From positions 9,971,501 through 10,035,500 of the forward strand of contig OW203992.1 of NCBI GenBank assembly GCA_934047225.1: a stretch of 64,000 nucleotides of DNA, given 5' to 3'. The stretch comes from Ypsolopha sequella. Lineage: Eukaryota; Arthropoda; Insecta; Lepidoptera; Ypsolophidae. This document shows, in pieces, positions 60,295 to 64,000 of this stretch. Positions within the stretch are counted from its first letter, which is position 1. Each line of letters starts with the position of its first letter. The notes beneath the pieces were generated by a model. The model ran no database searches, was not told where the DNA came from, and saw nothing but the letters and a program-made list of their open reading frames with translations. The position numbers and the translations under genes are program-made.

Positions 60295-62727
60295 GTGCCG
60301 ACAATCGCAAGTATAAATTTTGTTAAATCAGCAAGTACGGCTGACTTGATTGTCTTATATAAAAGGCTGAAATTTAAATTCGCCAAAATTAACGAACATC
60401 TGTGGTTTAACACGAATTGTAGAAGATACCGTGTTATACCAAACTACATCAACAACAGCTTAAGGTGCAGTAACCATAACGATGAGGGTTATGTTGATTC
60501 ATTATTGGATGATATGAAAAGGAAATGGTTAAATAAAGAAATCAATCACCAATATTCGCAGCGAGACAATTTGAGTTGCCATCTCAAAGTGTGCCATGTA
60601 GAATTATCCCAGAAATTACATAATATTGAATTTGACTCGCTACAATTAAATTTATACGAAGAAGTCAAACAATTTACCACAAAATTATATCAAAAACATT
60701 TAAAGAAACTAAACAAGCTAATATTAATACACAGAAATCGCCATAATCAAAGATACAGTCCAAAGTGTATTCAGTTTTTTGAAAAACTACATATTAAGAC
60801 GGACATACAGTTTACGCCAGACGAAAAATCATTGTTGGAAAAAGGCCTGAAATATTGCCCACAAATTCCGAACAACACAAAAGATTTAGACATCCTGGTA
60901 ACTGATCTAGAATCAACCTCTTTAGACAACACGACAAAATATATGTGCACTAAAGAAATTAAAGAAGAACATAAGGCTCATCTTAAAAATCTGGTAGTCA
61001 ACAAGTTAAACAAAGAAGTAGTCATTATTAATTCTATAAAACAGAAAGTAGTTGATAACGAACTAATTATAACGAAAGCGGACAAAGGTAATACAGTCAT
61101 TATAACATCGAAGGAGGAATATGAAACAAAAATAAAGGATTTTTTGCAAGACCCAGCATTTCAGGAACTGAAGAAAGACCCTACACAAAAGTTTAATAGT
61201 ATTGTAAAAGAATCAATTACTTCTGCAAATAGTTTATTCACGGACAAAGACACTTATAAACTCAAAGTCATGAACCCACAGACACCAAAATTACATGGAT
61301 ACTTCAAGCTGCACAAGCAAGGACACCCTATCCGGCCAGTAGTTGCTTACGCTGGAGCACCTGCACATCAACTAGCAGCAAGAGTTAATAAGGAATTTAA
61401 AAAATTGACAAATTTTAAACCAAAACACTCCATAAAAAACAGTTTAGAATTAGTAGACAAGATTAAGGAAGTTAATGTACCTTCAAATGCCATGTTGGTC
61501 TCATTTGACGTAAAAAACTTGTTTCCTAGCATTCCAATAGAGAGTTGTAAAAAAGCAATAAATGAAATTTTGGTTGAATCTATAGTAGAACCACAACAAA
61601 TTATAGACATCGAACATGTAATTTCTGTATGCCTAGATCAAAATTATTTTTGTTTTGCAAACAAGATTTATAAACAATCGAAAGGTTTAGCTATGGGTAG
61701 TCCTTTGTCTCCTTTATGTGCTGATATATACATGGATAAGTTTGAAAAACAAATATTGAGGTCAAAACAATTTAAAAATCACATACATTATTGGCACCGT
61801 TATGTAGATGATATTTTATGCTTGTGGACAGGCACCAAAAATGAGTTAAATGATTTCTTGACATTTATTAATTCAATTGACTCAAATATTAACTTTACGA
61901 TAGAAATTGGACATAAAATTATTAATTTCCTAGATTTGACAATTGACATTACATCGGGAATACACACGTTCAATATTTTTAGAAAACCCACTACTACAGA
62001 CACTATAATACATTCAACTTCAAAACACCCCAACTCACATAAACTAGCTTTTTTCTACTCAATGATCCACAGGCTTCTGCACATCCCGTTAAGTCAAAAA
62101 CATTTCAAGCAAGAAGTAGATACACTAAAAACTATTGCTTTTAATAACGGATATGATCCTAAAACGGTTGATAAAATTATTTTCAATAAGAAAAGAAAAA
62201 TGGCCAATACTTTATTATACCAAGGCGAGACACCAACTCCTTCAAATACAAAACCGTGGGTTAAATTGCCGTTTTTAGGAAAGATATCATATAAATGTTC
62301 CAGAACTATGGGAAATCATAAACCTGCCTTTTATACCACAAAATCTCTCAAAAACATCCTTTGTAATAACAAAGACCTCACAAAAACAATAAACAAGAGT
62401 GGCATTTATGAGCTGTCATGTCACGACTGTCACAAAAAATATATAGGACAGACAGGCAGGTCATTTGATACCCGAATCAAAGAACATGTAAGTAGCTGGC
62501 GCCATAAAAAAACATCAAATTCTAATTTTGCCGATCACCTCATAAGTGAAAACCATACCTTTGATATAACACAAAACTTTAAAGCCCTCCACGTGTGCAA
62601 AAAAGGTAGAAAAATGACCGCCTTAGAAGCATTGGAGATCAATAAGCTTTTACACAAAAACCACGAAAACATTTTAAATCAGCAGTTAGAAGTCAATAGA
62701 TCGCCGCTACTTCATTATTTTAATTAA
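60295..62727 (+). CDS. Penelope-like reverse transcriptase with GIY-YIG endonuclease
   Basis: About 810 residues, uninterrupted. N-terminal region with KADKGN (261-266), common in PLE proteins; RT with RPVVAYAGAPAHQL, motif A D405 (VSFDVKNLF), motif B GLAMGSPLSP and catalytic YVDD 503-506; linker FRKPTTTD; C-terminal GIY-YIG nuclease with GIY 703-705, YIG 716-718, Arg in TGRSFDTR and a candidate catalytic Glu near 778-781. It makes cDNA primed at a nicked target. The native ATG and next codons were lost at the inversion junction: the frame is open from 60268 but has no ATG until about residue 74, so this copy may not be translated normally. Confidence 0.95.
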   Translation: MPTIASINFVKSASTADLIVLYKRLKFKFAKINEHLWFNTNCRRYRVIPNYINNSLRCSNHNDEGYVDSLLDDMKRKWLNKEINHQYSQRDNLSCHLKVCHVELSQKLHNIEFDSLQLNLYEEVKQFTTKLYQKHLKKLNKLILIHRNRHNQRYSPKCIQFFEKLHIKTDIQFTPDEKSLLEKGLKYCPQIPNNTKDLDILVTDLESTSLDNTTKYMCTKEIKEEHKAHLKNLVVNKLNKEVVIINSIKQKVVDNELIITKADKGNTVIITSKEEYETKIKDFLQDPAFQELKKDPTQKFNSIVKESITSANSLFTDKDTYKLKVMNPQTPKLHGYFKLHKQGHPIRPVVAYAGAPAHQLAARVNKEFKKLTNFKPKHSIKNSLELVDKIKEVNVPSNAMLVSFDVKNLFPSIPIESCKKAINEILVESIVEPQQIIDIEHVISVCLDQNYFCFANKIYKQSKGLAMGSPLSPLCADIYMDKFEKQILRSKQFKNHIHYWHRYVDDILCLWTGTKNELNDFLTFINSIDSNINFTIEIGHKIINFLDLTIDITSGIHTFNIFRKPTTTDTIIHSTSKHPNSHKLAFFYSMIHRLLHIPLSQKHFKQEVDTLKTIAFNNGYDPKTVDKIIFNKKRKMANTLLYQGETPTPSNTKPWVKLPFLGKISYKCSRTMGNHKPAFYTTKSLKNILCNNKDLTKTINKSGIYELSCHDCHKKYIGQTGRSFDTRIKEHVSSWRHKKTSNSNFADHLISENHTFDITQNFKALHVCKKGRKMTALEALEINKLLHKNHENILNQQLEVNRSPLLHYFN

Positions 62728-63090
62728 TTAATCCATTTAACAATTTAAATTATTATATTTTTATCTCATTTAATTTGACATTTATGCCTATTAGGACTCA
62801 TTTGACATTTAAACTGACATTAAATAAACATTATATGTTATTGTATGTAAATTCCCCATTTTTCGGGTAATTTTATCGCATGCCATCACTGATACATTTT
62901 CGACCTACCTACTTAATTATAGTTTTTGTCAACATTATCATTGTTTACGTTGCTCAGAGCTAGTGCCTGGAATCATGTGAAATATTTTTATTTAAGATCT
63001 TCCCTTGAAAATGGAGTAAAATCCGAAACCGGTTGGGAGTTAACCAAAAATAAAGTGAAACTACAGTACAAGTGTTTTAATTCAAGATGT
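62728..63090 (+). repeat. PLE terminal repeat (pseudo-LTR) of copy C
   Basis: Inverted counterpart of 48402-48761 and 59101-59458. It contains the GGAGTAAAATCCGAAACCGG hairpin/GAAAC block near 63011-63030 and ends TTTTAATTCAAG just before an ATG. Confidence 0.9.
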
Positions 63091-63129
63091 GTTTCAAGTT
63101 TCACCAAGTGCCGACAATCGCAAGTATAA

Positions 63130-63730
63130 ACTAATATTTTAGCCTTCTGCCCGCGTTGAAAGAGAACTTCCCCATCTTCTTCCTCTTCCTCGTCCTGTAA
63201 TACTAATATTTTAGTCTTCTGCCCGCGTTGAAAGAGAACTTCCCTATCTTCTTCATCTTCCTCGTCCTGTAATACTAATATTTTAGCCTTCTGCCCGCGT
63301 TGAAAGAGAACTTCCCCATCTTCTTCCTCTTCCTCGTCCTGTAATACTAATATTTTAGTTTTCTGCCCGCGTTGAAAGAGAACTTCTCCATCTTCTTCCT
63401 CTTCCTCGTCCTGTAATACTAATATTTTAGTCTTCTGCTCGCGTTGAAAGAGAACTTCCCCATCTTCTTCCTCTTCCTCGTCCTGTAATACTAATATTTT
63501 AGTCTTCTACCCGCGTTGAAAGAGAACTTCCCCATCTTCTTCATCTTCCTCGTCCTGTAATACTAATATTTTAGTCTTCTGCCCGCGTTGAAAGAGAACT
63601 TCCCCATCTTCTTCCTCTTCCTCGTCCTGTAATCCTAATATTTTAGCCTTCTATAGAATAGAATAGAATAGAATATGATTTTATTCATCTAAAAATTACA
63701 CAATCTGCCCGCGTTGAAAGAGAACTTCCC
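63130..63730. repeat. 72-bp minisatellite, right array (about 7 units)
   Basis: Continues the array broken at 48401. Most units are of the CTCTTCCTCGTCCTGTAATACTAAT type. A CTACCCGCG variant near 63508 places a stop in the minus-strand frame. A short AGAATAGAAT-tailed insertion (63653-63704) interrupts the last unit before CTGCCCGCGTTGAAAG resumes. Confidence 0.9.
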
Positions 63731-64000
63731 CTCTACTTATTTTTCCAAGACCTGTTTTACTAATATTTGAATACCTTCTTCAATAAACATCCTAGGTAAC
63801 AGACTGTCACTAACAGTGAAAGTAATTGTTACACTCACGTCTAATTGTTCTTGACTACATGCCAACTGTTTCACCGATACAATTTAGGCATTTTCAAGGC
63901 GAGTATCGATCGTTTTTAGGATGCTGACGCAGCGTTCACCGACGTTGTCAAACGGGCACTGAACGACATTCACTTTGAAAATACCGAAATTGTATGGGTA
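63731..64000. other. Intron 10 continued; possible coding-like stretch at the end
   Basis: From 63920 the sequence stays open to the window edge in one frame (DADAAFTDVVKRALNDIHFE) after a TTTTTAG that could be an acceptor. It does not fit the phase or homology expected for the next DPP4-family exon. Not recognised. Confidence 0.25.

Larger units (their letters stand above)
48402..63129. mobile_element. Composite Penelope-like insertion (14.7 kb) in the minisatellite
   Basis: Flanked by the 12-bp direct repeat ACTAATATTTTA at 48390-48401 and 63130-63141. It contains a full-length minus PLE (48402-49526 plus 57406-59100, split by BEL/Pao), a 5'-truncated minus PLE joined to it head-to-tail (59101-60277), and an inverted full-length plus PLE (60278-63129) that runs into the first codons of another copy. 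Tandem and inverted PLE arrangements with terminal pseudo-LTRs are typical of Penelope elements. The copies are almost identical, so the insertion is young. Confidence 0.9.
60278..63129 (+). mobile_element. PLE copy C: full-length, inverted relative to A and B
   Basis: Begins at the inversion junction (60277/60278) a few bases inside the ORF start, carries the whole ORF and 3' terminal repeat, and runs through ATGTGTTTCAAG into about 13 codons of a further copy before the target duplication at 63130. Confidence 0.9.

Noticed and set aside
63920..64000. Candidate exon 11 of the DPP4-family gene
   Set aside because: Phase 2 continuation from exon 10 reaches a stop after about 14 codons, and no frame shows the expected catalytic motif.

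Overview
The window looks like a piece of a moth or butterfly (lepidopteran) nuclear genome. It is AT-rich, has spliced genes with long introns, and is packed with repeats of lepidopteran type: tRNA-derived SINEs, the dispersed families with AGGGTTCCGT and GGCCGGTTTTT ends, the GCCCGCGGCTTCGCCCGCG repeat, LINE 3' ends and many fold-back MITEs. No prokaryotic operon, rRNA gene or intact tRNA gene was seen.

Only one host gene is supported: a plus-strand dipeptidyl peptidase IV (S9B) family gene. Nine coding exons between 33242 and 46568 join in frame with matching splice phases. A probable first exon carrying 5'UTR and the ATG lies 13.5 kb upstream, ending at 19784. Together they encode about 588 residues: signal peptide, beta-propeller with the substrate-binding Glu-Glu pair, and the start of the alpha/beta-hydrolase domain with the oxyanion tyrosine. 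The Ser-Asp-His triad is not encoded in the window and must lie beyond a giant intron 10 that starts at 46569 and is still open at 64000.

Layout: 1-19600 holds only repeats, including an almost complete Jockey/CR1-like LINE (10022-13536) inserted into an older LINE fragment. Intron 1 (19785-33241) holds SINEs, fold-back elements, two hAT-type elements with 8-bp target duplications, and a large fold-back locus that itself took a hAT MITE and a tiny Penelope-like inverted dimer. Introns 2-9 hold more of the same families. Intron 10 begins with a 72-bp minisatellite (25 units). The array is split by a 14.7-kb insertion of Penelope-like elements (PLE) arranged tail-to-tail and then inverted, flanked by a 12-bp target duplication. 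One PLE copy was in turn hit by a complete 7.9-kb BEL/Pao retrotransposon with 447-bp LTRs that look identical and a 5-bp duplication (GTGTG). The minisatellite resumes at 63130.

Most interesting points: (1) in the BEL/Pao element gag and pol share one frame, separated by a single UGA followed by CUA, with the UGA inside a perfect 11-bp hairpin, which suggests programmed stop-codon readthrough; (2) the BEL leader holds a series of tRNA-Tyr-like 3'-half segments next to a tRNA-Tyr-type primer binding site; (3) two PLE insertions of very different size share the same inverted architecture, nearly the same termini and 12-bp target duplications; (4) each minisatellite unit resembles a 3' splice site and the array starts 24 bp past an exon.
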